A DNA stretch of 33,061 nt, taken from a virus. The notes beneath the pieces are model-generated. The model saw only the letters and a list, made by a program, of their open reading frames with translations, did no database searches and was not told where the DNA came from. Below are positions 15,101 through 20,618 of this stretch, piece after piece. Every line of letters starts with the position of its first letter. The first letter of the stretch is position 1. The position numbers and the translations under genes are program-made. The stretch is taken from the IMG/VR virus record IMGVR_UViG_3300017738_000017, positions 1 to 33,061 of that record. One strand, written 5' to 3'.

Positions 15101-15166
15101 TCAACATCAGCAAATCAAATAGATGCATCAACAAGCATACAATTTGCAGTAACATACTTTGTATAG
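12158..15166 (+). CDS. Large fibre / receptor-binding protein with YadA-head-like repeats
   Basis: The 1002-residue protein starts with a fibre-type N-terminus (ITGDLVINGDLQVDGGGSLSF, then EALLVRKNGDGGDIFTVDTTN). Several segments like RLRIDATGNMGLGMTPSSRLSI and VGIGTSSPSGKL follow, which are common in phage fibres. Residues 503-845 carry about 20 copies of a NtaiGxxAL-type repeat like the YadA trimeric-adhesin head. The C-terminal 135 residues contain GDYEEGTYTVTLTPSGSGSI and YTKIGRQVTVMGHVD, a domain often found at receptor-binding tips. No S74 self-cleaving chaperone is visible. It is expected to be a trimer. Start ATG 12158 follows GTAGGAG. Its place beside the capsid gene leaves open a head fibre. 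Confidence 0.85.
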   Translation: MASFKNLISNTSAQIASGGTITGDLVINGDLQVDGGGSLSFDEIIEGTQVIDVTNTEALLVRKNGDGGDIFTVDTTNEDVAIGGTLAVVTTTNSDVSVANFQSAIDANGEHSIIRVGHSSKAAHMGLLLNSSDTAYFGIDDNPDDGNGIYVDESANVAIGDKLPLARLHVQGSSSGAVQAFIINTNGATNSSTELVFGNWSGAIPTGTGNPGPQAKISAININASSANSVLAFSTYNSSGVLNEVMRMTDTQKVGIGTSSPSGKLTLSNGSASAPLTITASNSYIQLGSGDYGSGGLGKFMIGFGYTDTLTNTHSPAYIGFEETSTSGDTKGDLTFYTRNVVTDTAPTERLRIDATGNMGLGMTPSSRLSIKANGDTSTVLDIHGRSSDDFAIISFKENASQTVKGQIKVDGSDSMIFRTGPSTDALTITSGNTATFAGAITSGGNISIPSGNLLYLDGTSNTYIYESTADTMSFATNSGIRFQLDNNSRISLSNNSGSGTNNTLFGKLAGNDIASGGNNNSFYGHLAGTEITTGEKNTMLGAFAGYTSLLPDKCVLVGYNAGGSGVMTAAADGTVAVGMNALSNLTSGANNLAIGFEALDACNTGVSNIAVGSGALGALTDAVANVAMGLGALGTNVSGNYNTAFGHQALQTFNADVDANNVAVGINALQASNTGTNNTVVGAFSGDAVTTQSNLVLIGSDAGGAISNNAADGTVAIGRSALASLTSATKSTAVGFEALKGNTIGHENTAFGYNALMTNVDGDSNTAIGGDSLKIYEPADGVGQNTALGFQSGDALVTGSANTLIGFRADTDDNAGVNQTVIGSTAQGQADNSVTLGNADVTAVYMAQDSGATVHCAGIKFDASGEVLGDYEEGTYTVTLTPSGSGSITVDSTYDTASYTKIGRQVTVMGHVDSSAISSPEGFIKVNVPFTIGDGAELSQRGSGSVFIYNSSANIQDFGVFMAEGEAFFRVYLTTGAGLGSTSANQIDASTSIQFAVTYFV
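13664..14690 (+). repeat. Coding repeats: about 20 YadA-head-like units
   Basis: Within the fibre gene, units of 14-30 residues end in a short motif of type N-T-A-[IFV]-G-x-x-A-[LG], for example NTAFGYNAL, NNLAIGFEAL, SNIAVGSGAL, NTVVGAFSG and NTALGFQSG. In YadA-type adhesins each such unit forms one turn of a left-handed parallel beta-roll. DNA identity between units is modest, so the array is old rather than freshly amplified, but it could still recombine. Composition here is more AT-rich than in the flanking capsid genes. Confidence 0.85.
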
Positions 15167-15178
15167 TGGATACTATAC
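15161..15178 (+). other. Short hairpin spanning the fibre stop codon
   Basis: GTATAGT (15161-15167), loop GGAT, and ACTATAC (15172-15178) form a perfect 7-bp inverted repeat that includes the TAG stop of the fibre gene. No T run follows. It may be a weak transcription or mRNA-processing element or a protein-binding site; chance is possible in AT-rich DNA. Confidence 0.4.
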
Positions 15179-15200
15179 TGGAACTAACAAGGAGTAAACA

Positions 15201-15440
15201 ATGGCTTTAGAAAAAAAGAAAACATACGATTATGAAGTGCGTGGAGATTATAAATGTATTCAAGAACGCTGTAAAACATCTATCGAAGAAGATGGTAAGG
15301 AAATATCGTTTTCATACCATAGAAAGGCATTTATGCCAGATGCAGATGTAAGTGCTGAGTCTGACGAATTAAAGGCAATGGCAAATGCACTATGGACAGA
15401 TGATATTAAGAAAGCGTATGAAGATAGTAAAAAAGATTAA
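15201..15440 (+). CDS. Hypothetical protein after fibre gene, 79 aa
   Basis: The 79-residue product starts after a good AAGGAGTAAAC site. It has a strand-rich N-terminal half (YDYEVRGDYKCIQERCKTSIEEDGKEISFSYHRKAFMPDAD) and a helical acidic C-terminal half (SAESDELKAMANALWTDDIKKAYEDSKKD). I have seen comparable proteins next to fibres in environmental phages, but I know no function. Position suggests a fibre-assembly helper or accessory virion protein. Confidence 0.7.
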   Translation: MALEKKKTYDYEVRGDYKCIQERCKTSIEEDGKEISFSYHRKAFMPDADVSAESDELKAMANALWTDDIKKAYEDSKKD

Positions 15441-15462
15441 TTAACTAACACAAGGAAACAAC

Positions 15463-15717
15463 ATGGCTAAAAAAGAAAAACAACCGCCAGTTATTCTAAC
15501 TCTTAATGACGTTGAATATGATGTCAATGAGGACTTTAATGACGAGCAAAAGCAGATGTATCTACATTTGAAGAATATCGATGATAAGATAAATAGCAAC
15601 AACTTCATCCAACAGCAACTCGCTGTAAGTAAGGATGGATTTGTAAGAATGCTAGAAGAGTCATTGGCAAAGTCAGATGATCACTCACCGCATGACCCAG
15701 GTGATGAGAACGATTAG
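15463..15717 (+). CDS. DUF6447-like small protein, 84 aa
   Basis: The product begins MAKKEKQPPVILTLNDVEYDVNEDFNDEQKQMYLHLKNIDDKINSNN. The order of a short strand with vILTLNdveYdv, an acidic turn, and two helices with Q...L..id.kI matches the small phage family I know as DUF6447. The last third (LAKSDDHSPHDPGDEND) is an acidic disordered tail. The role is unknown, but members usually sit with virion genes near fibres. ATG 15463 follows CAAGGAAACAAC. The next gene starts directly after its stop. Confidence 0.65.
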   Translation: MAKKEKQPPVILTLNDVEYDVNEDFNDEQKQMYLHLKNIDDKINSNNFIQQQLAVSKDGFVRMLEESLAKSDDHSPHDPGDEND

Positions 15718-16008
15718 ATGATTGTTAGATGCGCCCATGATAATGATGTTGTGATCCACTTGAATAACAAACAAGGTATGACTAAAAATTTAAAGCTCAA
15801 TGATGGTACACTCTTTTCCTTAACCTATCCTAGTAGTAAAAAGTATTTTTTACGCGTAGGTGAGGAGATAATTAAAAGATCAGACAGCTTCAAAACCATT
15901 GAAGAAGAGTACATGAAACAATGCAACTCTTTGAAGGATTCAGATAATCATGGGCGCATTGATATTGTAAAACATAAAATTATTGAAAACAAGGTAGTAG
16001 ATAGATGA
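15718..16008 (+). CDS. Hypothetical protein, 96 aa
   Basis: ATG 15718 directly follows the TAG of the previous gene. The product has alternating short strands (MIVRCAHDNDVVIHLNN, GTLFSLTYPSSKKYFLRVGEEI) and a mixed-charge C-terminal region with an unusual run HGRIDIVKHKIIENKVVDR. No membrane span, catalytic motif or family is recognised. It ends in an ATGA overlap with the membrane protein at 16005, so it is co-translated with the start of the lysis region. It may be a last accessory structural gene or belong to lysis control. Confidence 0.6.
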   Translation: MIVRCAHDNDVVIHLNNKQGMTKNLKLNDGTLFSLTYPSSKKYFLRVGEEIIKRSDSFKTIEEEYMKQCNSLKDSDNHGRIDIVKHKIIENKVVDR

Positions 16009-16295
16009 ATAGTCCTTTAGCAAAACTAGTGGCATGGCAACAGCGCACAGGTCAATTAGATGGTTGGACCGCATATCATCTTGCAGCAGGCGCATTTCTT
16101 TGCAAGATATTCCAATGGTGCGGATGGTCTGATTTATGGTGCGTTTTAGGCGTATTGATAGTTGGTATAGCTTGGGAAGTTTTCGAGTGGTATATCGAGA
16201 ATTACAAGCCTTATGGCACAAAAGAAAGATGGTTGTACAATACGTTATCGGATATATTCGTAGAAACTGCCATAGCATGGTGGATGGTATTATGA
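16005..16295 (+). CDS. Multi-span membrane protein, possible holin-like
   Basis: The 96-residue, Trp-rich protein has hydrophobic stretches at about 25-40 (HLAAGAFLCKIFQWCGW), 44-58 (LWCVLGVLIVGIAWE) and 84-96 (VETAIAWWMVL), suggesting two or three spans. The acidic-aromatic patch AWEVFEWYIENYKPYGTKERW between them is distinctive and resembles small phage-encoded VanZ-like or DUF membrane proteins, whose roles are unknown. It opens the lysis region, so a holin or holin-regulating role is plausible but not shown. The start overlaps the previous stop (ATGA). Confidence 0.55.
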   Translation: MNSPLAKLVAWQQRTGQLDGWTAYHLAAGAFLCKIFQWCGWSDLWCVLGVLIVGIAWEVFEWYIENYKPYGTKERWLYNTLSDIFVETAIAWWMVL

Positions 16296-16316
16296 AAATT
16301 AATTATGAAGTAAGTT

Positions 16317-16550
16317 ATGAACTTAACACGTCTTATGATATTTCTGTTATTTACACTTTCAAGTCTTAGTTGTTCTAGTGGTTGGAGTGTAGCAGGCTGG
16401 GAAATTACACCTAGCGATACGAATACTGTATTTATTGAGATAACAGATATAGATTCAGTAAAACATTATTATTATGATAAATTATATCCTAGACAAAATT
16501 GGTGCTGGTTGCATAGCCAATTTGAAGATGTAAAGAGAATTGAGAACTAA
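16317..16550 (+). CDS. Small exported protein or lipoprotein, possible outer spanin-type
   Basis: The 77-residue product has a signal sequence: MNLTRLMIFLLFTLSSLSC with Cys at residue 19, followed by SSGWSVAGWEI. The Cys after LSSLS resembles a lipobox, though position -3 is Ser where Leu is preferred, so lipidation is uncertain. The mature part is short and Tyr/Trp-rich. Together with the next genes, each with one membrane span and a coiled coil, this is the arrangement expected of a spanin pair, which fuses the inner and outer membranes in Gram-negative lysis, but no spanin family is recognised. The ribosome-binding site before ATG 16317 is poor. Confidence 0.5.
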   Translation: MNLTRLMIFLLFTLSSLSCSSGWSVAGWEITPSDTNTVFIEITDIDSVKHYYYDKLYPRQNWCWLHSQFEDVKRIEN

Positions 16551-16818
16551 AGCATTAAACGATGAGTTACAAATACACATCTCAGTCAAGTGGGCAGTGC
16601 AAATTGTATTTCTGGTGTTCACCTTAACTGGCGCATGGTATACGTTAAATGCAAATATCAATAATAATAAAAAAGACATAGTACACATTAAAGAAGCGTT
16701 AATTGAATTTGAACAAGCACTTGATGAAAGGATAGAGCCACTAGAGAACGAAAGAGAACAAAGGCTTACAGAAATGAATAAGAGTTTGCTAGATAAAGTA
16801 TTAGGAAAAAATGACTGA
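16540..16818 (+). CDS. One-span membrane protein with coiled coil (inner-spanin-like)
   Basis: The frame opens with TTG at 16540, overlapping the upstream stop; no ATG lies near the start. The 92-residue product has a short cytoplasmic head, a span at about 18-36 (VKWAVQIVFLVFTLTGAWYTL), and an extended coiled-coil tail (NNNKKDIVHIKEALIEFEQALDERIEPLENEREQRLTEM) that would lie in the periplasm. This topology fits inner spanins and also some holin accessory proteins. The neighbour upstream carries a lipoprotein-like signal, which favours the spanin reading. The stop overlaps the next ATG (TGATG). Confidence 0.5.
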   Translation: MRTKALNDELQIHISVKWAVQIVFLVFTLTGAWYTLNANINNNKKDIVHIKEALIEFEQALDERIEPLENEREQRLTEMNKSLLDKVLGKND

Positions 16819-17135
16819 TGGATTTTATGGCGATATATGGCGAAGCTGGAATGATTGGTGTGGTAGGCGTAATGTTCGTCTATTTAGTTATGTCTCTTTC
16901 TAAAAAGTCAGAAGCACAACAACAAGCTCTTGAGCAGTTAAAAGTTGAGAATAGAGGACAGTCAGAGACTCTTGAAAATATGGAAGGTATGATTATTAAA
17001 TTAATTGGAAGATGGAATCAATCAGATGATAAACTTGATCGCAAGTTTGATGCTATGACCAAGAGTATCAATGATTTAGATAATCAAGTCTCTCGAATTG
17101 ATGGCAGTTTAAGCAGGATAAATGGAAAACACTAA
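16818..17135 (+). CDS. One-span membrane protein with coiled coil, lysis region
   Basis: The 105-residue product has an N-terminal span (GEAGMIGVVGVMFVYLVMSL, about 8-27) followed by a long coiled coil with Gln/Glu/Leu heptads and a second segment, LDNQVSRIDGSLSRINGKH. The layout is similar to the previous gene, and the two may be distant duplicates or partners. It resembles BhlA/holin-like and spanin-like phage proteins in form, but no family is certain. The start overlaps the previous stop (TGATG) and its own stop overlaps the XhlA-like gene (TAATG), so all are made together. Confidence 0.55.
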   Translation: MDFMAIYGEAGMIGVVGVMFVYLVMSLSKKSEAQQQALEQLKVENRGQSETLENMEGMIIKLIGRWNQSDDKLDRKFDAMTKSINDLDNQVSRIDGSLSRINGKH

Positions 17136-17350
17136 TGCCACACAATGATGATCTATATGCAATGATGGTAAAGCTCGATGAGAGACAAAAAACCATATTT
17201 AATATGCTTGCTCGAGTAGAAAAGCATTTAGAAAGACTTAATGGAAAGGTAGCCGATCACGAAACTGCTTTAACCAAGTTACAAACAGTTGGTGCAGTAG
17301 CAGTGATCAGTATACCAATAATCGTAAACATAATAATGAGGATCATATAA
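17135..17350 (+). CDS. XhlA-like holin-associated protein
   Basis: The 71-residue protein has an amphipathic N-terminal coiled coil (VKLDERQKTIFNMLARVEKHLERLNGKVADHETALTKLQ) and a C-terminal hydrophobic span (GAVAVISIPIIVNIIMRII). This reversed order, coil then span, with RLNGKV..HE..lt+LqtvG, is the hallmark of the hemolysin XhlA family (PF10779), which acts with a holin or endolysin at the inner face of the membrane. It is the clearest lysis-membrane gene of the window. Both ends overlap their neighbours by one or a few bases. Confidence 0.75.
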   Translation: MPHNDDLYAMMVKLDERQKTIFNMLARVEKHLERLNGKVADHETALTKLQTVGAVAVISIPIIVNIIMRII

Positions 17351-17577
17351 TGGACATAAAATCAATGCTAGTAGAGTTTGCTGAAGCTCAAGCAGATAAA
17401 ATGCAAGAGCAAGCTATGGGGCATTTAGCTTCTGATGAAATGAGAGACAGTATTGCTACTGCAATCAATAAAAAAATTGATATACCATTCGTATCAGAGG
17501 ATAAAGAACAGATATTCTTTGAGAAGATGGTAGACGTAGTAACAGACGTACTAGAAGGCGTATTTAAAGGTAAGTAG
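17350..17577 (+). CDS. Hypothetical helical protein, 75 aa
   Basis: The 75-residue product is predicted helical, with MLVEFAEAQADKMQEQAMGHLASDEMRDSIATAINKKIDIPFVSEDKEQIFFEKMVDVVTDVLEGVFKGK as its core phrases in order from residue 6: an acidic helix, a short INKKIDIPF turn and a final amphipathic helix. No transmembrane span is present, and the family is unnamed to me. It sits between the XhlA-like gene and the basic-protein block and ends in a TAGTG overlap with it. A soluble partner of the lysis proteins is possible. Confidence 0.6.
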   Translation: MDIKSMLVEFAEAQADKMQEQAMGHLASDEMRDSIATAINKKIDIPFVSEDKEQIFFEKMVDVVTDVLEGVFKGK

Positions 17578-17873
17578 TGGCAGTACCTGCACGAATTAAA
17601 GCAACGATGCGTAGATTAAATCTGCGCGGAGTGAACAAACCAAAACGTACACCTGGACATAAGACCAAGTCACATGTAGTAATGGCATCTAGTGGTGGTA
17701 AATACAAAGTGGTGAGGTTTGGTCAGCAAGGAGCAAAGACTGCTGGTAAACCACGCAAAGGTGAGTCAGCGCGCATGAAAGCCAAGCGCAGATCATTTAA
17801 AGCGCGTCATGCGAAGAATATAGCAAAAGGCAAAATGAGTGCTGCGTATTGGGCAAATAAGGTGAAATGGTAA
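17577..17873 (+). CDS. Basic protein, DUF6321-like
   Basis: The 98-residue protein has a GTG start overlapping the previous TAG. It is rich in Lys and Arg and contains VPARIKATMRRLNLRGVNKP, KTKSHVVMASSGGKYKVVRFG, and a C-terminal RRSFKARHAKNIAKGKMSAA with a final YWANKVKW. These phrases match the small viral family I know as DUF6321, found in environmental phages. The SFKARH.kNI.kGk.saaYWA.kvkW end is characteristic. Function is unknown; the charge suggests nucleic-acid or membrane binding. First of five consecutive cationic genes. Confidence 0.7.
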   Translation: MAVPARIKATMRRLNLRGVNKPKRTPGHKTKSHVVMASSGGKYKVVRFGQQGAKTAGKPRKGESARMKAKRRSFKARHAKNIAKGKMSAAYWANKVKW

Positions 17874-18046
17874 TGAAGATCAAAGGCATTAGTGTAGCAG
17901 GATTAAGCAAACGTCAGGTCAGCGCAATGCGTAGGCACGCAAGACATCACACTGCAAAGCATCTGCGGTCTATGGTGTCTGCAATGCGCAAAGGCGCAAC
18001 CTTTGGCCAATCACACACCAGTGCGATGAAGAAGGTGGGTAAATGA
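17873..18046 (+). CDS. Basic His/Arg-rich protein, 57 aa
   Basis: ATG 17873 overlaps the upstream TAA (TAATG); TGA 18044-18046 overlaps the next ATG. The product contains SVAGLSKRQVSAMRRHARHH, then TAKHLRSMVSAMRKGATFG and QSHTSAMKKVGK. The phrase LSkrQ...mrrHa.hHt.kHl..M...m..G.tF..aH..A.kkvGk is a pattern I have seen in short phage proteins of marine origin that accompany the DUF6321 type; name and function are unknown. It is too short for usual ORF cut-offs, but the tight overlap on both sides makes it real. Confidence 0.7.
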   Translation: MKIKGISVAGLSKRQVSAMRRHARHHTAKHLRSMVSAMRKGATFGQSHTSAMKKVGK

Positions 18047-18225
18047 AGAAAAGACGTAAATCAAGAGTTAACGAAGCAGGTAACTATACAAAGCCTACAT
18101 TACGTAAAAGAATATTCAATCGTATCAAGTCAGGTAATAAAGGTGGTAGGTCTGGTCAGTGGAGTGCTAGAAAAGCGCAGATGCTGGCTTTAGCCTATAA
18201 ACGCGCAGGTGGTGGATACAGATAA
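18043..18225 (+). CDS. Basic protein resembling the N-terminal part of DUF5872
   Basis: The 60-residue protein begins MKKRRKSRVNEAGNYTKPTL and ends with IKSGNKGGRSGQWSARKAQ followed by MLALAYKRAGGGYR. The phrase tkP.LR.ri...ik.G.kGG..GQWSARKAQ.la..Y+.aGGGY is a strong match to the pattern I know from DUF5872 proteins, best known from giant DNA viruses and some phages. In those proteins a KWT..KW segment follows in the same chain; here it begins the next gene. The role is unknown. The start overlaps the previous stop by ATGA and the stop overlaps the next ATG by TAATG. Confidence 0.65.
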   Translation: MKKRRKSRVNEAGNYTKPTLRKRIFNRIKSGNKGGRSGQWSARKAQMLALAYKRAGGGYR

Positions 18226-18470
18226 TGGCGTTGAAGAAGTCACAGAAAAGTTTACGAAAGTGGACACAGCAAAAATGGGGTTACGTCACAAAAGGTGATG
18301 AGAAGAAGCCACGCAGGAAGCGTGGTCGGTATTTACCTGCTAGTGTCCGCAAAGGATTGAGTAAGTCACAAAAAGCGTATGAGAATAGATTAAAGCGTGC
18401 TGCGAATAAGAAAGGTACGCAACGCGCAAAGTATAGTAAACGAACACGAAGCAAAGTAAGGAGCGCATGA
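18225..18470 (+). CDS. Basic protein resembling the C-terminal part of DUF5872
   Basis: The 81-residue protein contains SLRKWTQQKWGYVTKGDEKK, RGRYLPASVRKGLSKSQKAYE and a tail of KRAANKKGTQRAKYSKRTRSKVRS type. The order KWT.qkW..., RYLPa.a...Ls..e.a....kr....kg.q is the one I associate with the second half of DUF5872 proteins. Read together with the upstream gene, this looks like a split version of a protein that is one chain elsewhere. Very rich in Lys and Arg; a nucleic-acid-binding role is likely but unproven. Confidence 0.65.
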   Translation: MALKKSQKSLRKWTQQKWGYVTKGDEKKPRRKRGRYLPASVRKGLSKSQKAYENRLKRAANKKGTQRAKYSKRTRSKVRSA

Positions 18471-18544
18471 TGCCATATCACTACGGTAAGAAGAAGAAAG
18501 TTAAGAAGAAAAAAAAATCTAAGATGAAGCGTAAGCGCAAATGA
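18467..18544 (+). CDS. Polycationic micropeptide, 25 aa
   Basis: A short frame with ATG 18467 overlaps the previous TGA and is preceded by AAGGAG at 5 bases. The product begins MMPYHYGKKKK and contains 15 Lys/Arg among 25 residues, ending MKRKRK. Its TGA (18542-18544) overlaps the endolysin ATG at 18541. The MPYhYGKKKK opening recurs, in my memory, in small phage proteins beside the DUF6321/DUF5872 types. The ribosome-binding site and overlaps at both ends support translation. It resembles a protamine or a cell-penetrating peptide in composition. Confidence 0.6.
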   Translation: MMPYHYGKKKKVKKKKKSKMKRKRK

Positions 18545-19017
18545 TTAATCCAGACCAAATAAAAGGACTTATTAAGCGTGTCTTACAGAAGATAGACCTA
18601 TATTCTTCTGAGGCAGCAGAGTTTATTTATAACATAGGTTTAGTAGAATCTAAATACATTTATTTGGAGCAAATAAAAGGACCAGCTCGTGGCGTGTATC
18701 AATGCGAACCATGGGTTGCGGTAGATATTATTGAGAACTATTTACAGTACCGTGAAGACCTTATGAAAGTAGTAGCAAAGGCGTGTTATTTAGATTGGTC
18801 TCACTTTACTGCGCCAAAAGAAAAGGACTGGGAGTATATTCTCACTACGAATCTGGCAGCGCAAATAGTTTTTTGCAGATTACATTTACGCAGAATACCG
18901 AAGAAGTTGCCAAGGACATTAGAGGACCAAGCGAAACAATGGAAGCAATTTTATAACACAGCAAAAGGTGCTGGCACTCCAGAGAAATATTGTGAGATAG
19001 TGCAAAAATATGGATGA
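18541..19017 (+). CDS. Endolysin, lytic-transglycosylase-like
   Basis: The 158-residue protein has the features of a group of phage muramidase/transglycosylase-like enzymes: EAAEFIYNIGLVESKYIYLEQIKGPARGVYQCEPWVAVDI, where the Glu in GLVESK is the probable catalytic acid and GPARGxxQxEP the substrate-groove motif. A middle NLAAQIVFCRLHLRRIPKKLP and a final W...YNTAKGAGTPEKYCEIV follow. It should cut the peptidoglycan glycan strand. No signal peptide or wall-binding domain is seen, so release depends on the holin system. The ATG overlaps the poly-Lys gene stop. Confidence 0.75.
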   Translation: MINPDQIKGLIKRVLQKIDLYSSEAAEFIYNIGLVESKYIYLEQIKGPARGVYQCEPWVAVDIIENYLQYREDLMKVVAKACYLDWSHFTAPKEKDWEYILTTNLAAQIVFCRLHLRRIPKKLPRTLEDQAKQWKQFYNTAKGAGTPEKYCEIVQKYG

Positions 19018-19207
19018 AGCAGAGCGAATTGATAATCTTATTCATTTAATGTCTGAGCTAAAGGAATTGGCAAAAAATCTTGAAGACCCACGTCAAGATA
19101 TTGATATTACGTTAGGCACGATCATTGCGCTTATTATATGCGCTGATGTACCCGATGTAACCATTTTACCTACTAGTAGTAATATAAATGAGATAGCACA
19201 AGCATGA
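19010..19207 (+). CDS. Hypothetical small acidic protein, 65 aa
   Basis: ATG 19010 overlaps the endolysin end by 8 bases and the stop overlaps the connector gene start at 19204. The product is acidic and mainly helical: MDEAERIDNLIHLMSELKELAKNL, then a hydrophobic stretch (TLGTIIALIICADVPDVTILP) that could be a short membrane segment or a buried strand-helix. No family is recognised. It lies at the border between lysis and head-tail genes. A role in either is possible. Confidence 0.55.
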   Translation: MDEAERIDNLIHLMSELKELAKNLEDPRQDIDITLGTIIALIICADVPDVTILPTSSNINEIAQA

Positions 19208-20175
19208 GTTACCTAACAGCATTCTGCAATATAACCACTGATCTTCAAGCGATTGTTAGCGACATAGATAAATACGATCGCAAACGTGTACTCATGTCCA
19301 GTTGGGCAAGTCCTAGTAGTAATATGTATCGCTTGAGTAACACTGGTTATATTGAAAATTTATATAAAGATGGCGTTGAATTGACCAAGGTTAGTGATAC
19401 GCCAAACGCAGATAACGAATTCAAATACTCAGAATCTACAGATTCAGTAGATGTATACTTAGCGTCTAGTTCTACTAGCGCATTTAATGCCAGTGTATTT
19501 GAAGCAGGTCAAGATTGGGAAGACCTAAAGAATAGAGTGGTCAAAGAACAAGCGGACCACATGCGCAGTTATTTAAATAGACCTATCTATAAACGCGGTA
19601 ACTCTAACTATCAAGGTGCAAGCGATAGGTCTTATGATTTTATAGTTATACGTAGTAATGCATTGTTAGCCTGCGCTGACCTTGTACGCAGTCAGGATAC
19701 TGAGAAAGCTACCGAGCTTGAAGAGCAGGTATTAGGTGATGAAGGTATCTTGACCAAGTTGAAGAAACGCGATTATGTTATGTGGAACGAGACATCGTTT
19801 CGCAGTGAATCTGGTGTGATCAGAGAAATCAGTGTTAATGGCTCTAGCACTGGATACATAGAAGATATAAAGATGTTCGGACCACCAAGCACCGATTACG
19901 ATGAGGTTCGTGTAGTTATCAGTACCGCAGGAACCTTTGCACCTGGTACTGCAAGTACAGTGAAGTATGATGTCTTTACGAAAGATGACACTGGCCTGCG
20001 TAGACATAAATCAGTGGATGCAGAGGTAATGAATGGAGACTACCAAGCACTAGCATACGGTGCGCTTATAAGATTTCAAGCTGGTATTTTTACGTTAAAT
20101 GACGAGTGGTCCATAACATTTCAATCCGATGAAGTACAAATGGGAACTGTGCGCAGTGGGCAAATCTATAGATAA
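19204..20175 (+). CDS. Head-tail connector / adaptor-like protein
   Basis: The 323-residue protein has the N-terminus SYLTAFCNITTDLQAIVSDIDKYDRKRVL, then beta-rich segments and a helical block, EDLKNRVVKEQADHMRSYLNRPIYKRGN, which resembles head-completion adaptors (repeated helices with a.d.irsyl.Rpiy). The C-terminal third is beta-rich (GSSTGYIEDIKMFGPPSTDYDEVRV and similar). The size is large for a simple gp6/gp15 adaptor, so it may be a fusion of an adaptor helix bundle with a virion beta-domain. Position before the tail terminator and tail tube supports a neck role. Confidence 0.6.
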   Translation: MSYLTAFCNITTDLQAIVSDIDKYDRKRVLMSSWASPSSNMYRLSNTGYIENLYKDGVELTKVSDTPNADNEFKYSESTDSVDVYLASSSTSAFNASVFEAGQDWEDLKNRVVKEQADHMRSYLNRPIYKRGNSNYQGASDRSYDFIVIRSNALLACADLVRSQDTEKATELEEQVLGDEGILTKLKKRDYVMWNETSFRSESGVIREISVNGSSTGYIEDIKMFGPPSTDYDEVRVVISTAGTFAPGTASTVKYDVFTKDDTGLRRHKSVDAEVMNGDYQALAYGALIRFQAGIFTLNDEWSITFQSDEVQMGTVRSGQIYR

Positions 20176-20195
20176 TGTCATCCTTAAAGGTATAA

Positions 20196-20618
20196 ATGAT
20201 GGCAATCACTTTTGAGAATGTCATCTTTGATAGAATTATTAATAACATTAATAGTATTATTGCAAATGAATTTGGGATACAAATATTTTATGATGAGCAT
20301 CAAGGCAATCAGAGTTTTCTTTTACAACCTGTTAGCGATGAAATCATTGACACTCTTTCACATGGACAGATAAGAGAAGTGACTGTCAGCATACAATACG
20401 AATTAGATTTAAGTAACAACATAACAAAGAATTCATTTAAACAGGTAATGAGTATAACAGAAAGATTAAAAAGATTGTTGTTCAACAATAATACATATAG
20501 CGTCAGTAGTGAAAATCAATTTCGTAATGGCAGCGTAGGTAGCGTTGGGTATGAGCAGGAAGATGACAAGATTAGAAGTATTACTACATTTACATGTCAA
20601 ACATTGGAGTTAGTATGA
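20196..20618 (+). CDS. Tail terminator / tail completion protein
   Basis: The 140-residue protein has the layout of gpU/gp17-type tail terminators: an N-terminal helix (ENVIFDRIINNINSIIANEF), a strand-rich centre (IQIFYDEHQGNQSFLLQPVS), REVTVSIQYEL with alternating residues, and a helix ITERLKRLLFNN before the last strands (RSITTFTCQTLELV). Such proteins cap the tail tube and join it to the head. Start at ATG 20196 (or the adjacent ATG 20199) after TTAAAGG. The identification rests on fold-like pattern and position between connector and tube. Confidence 0.65.
   Translation: MMAITFENVIFDRIINNINSIIANEFGIQIFYDEHQGNQSFLLQPVSDEIIDTLSHGQIREVTVSIQYELDLSNNITKNSFKQVMSITERLKRLLFNNNTYSVSSENQFRNGSVGSVGYEQEDDKIRSITTFTCQTLELV

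Noticed and set aside
16292-16369. 25-codon frame overlapping the stop of the membrane protein at 16005
   Set aside because: It has an ATGA overlap but no recognisable feature, and it lies over the signal sequence of the better-supported frame at 16317.
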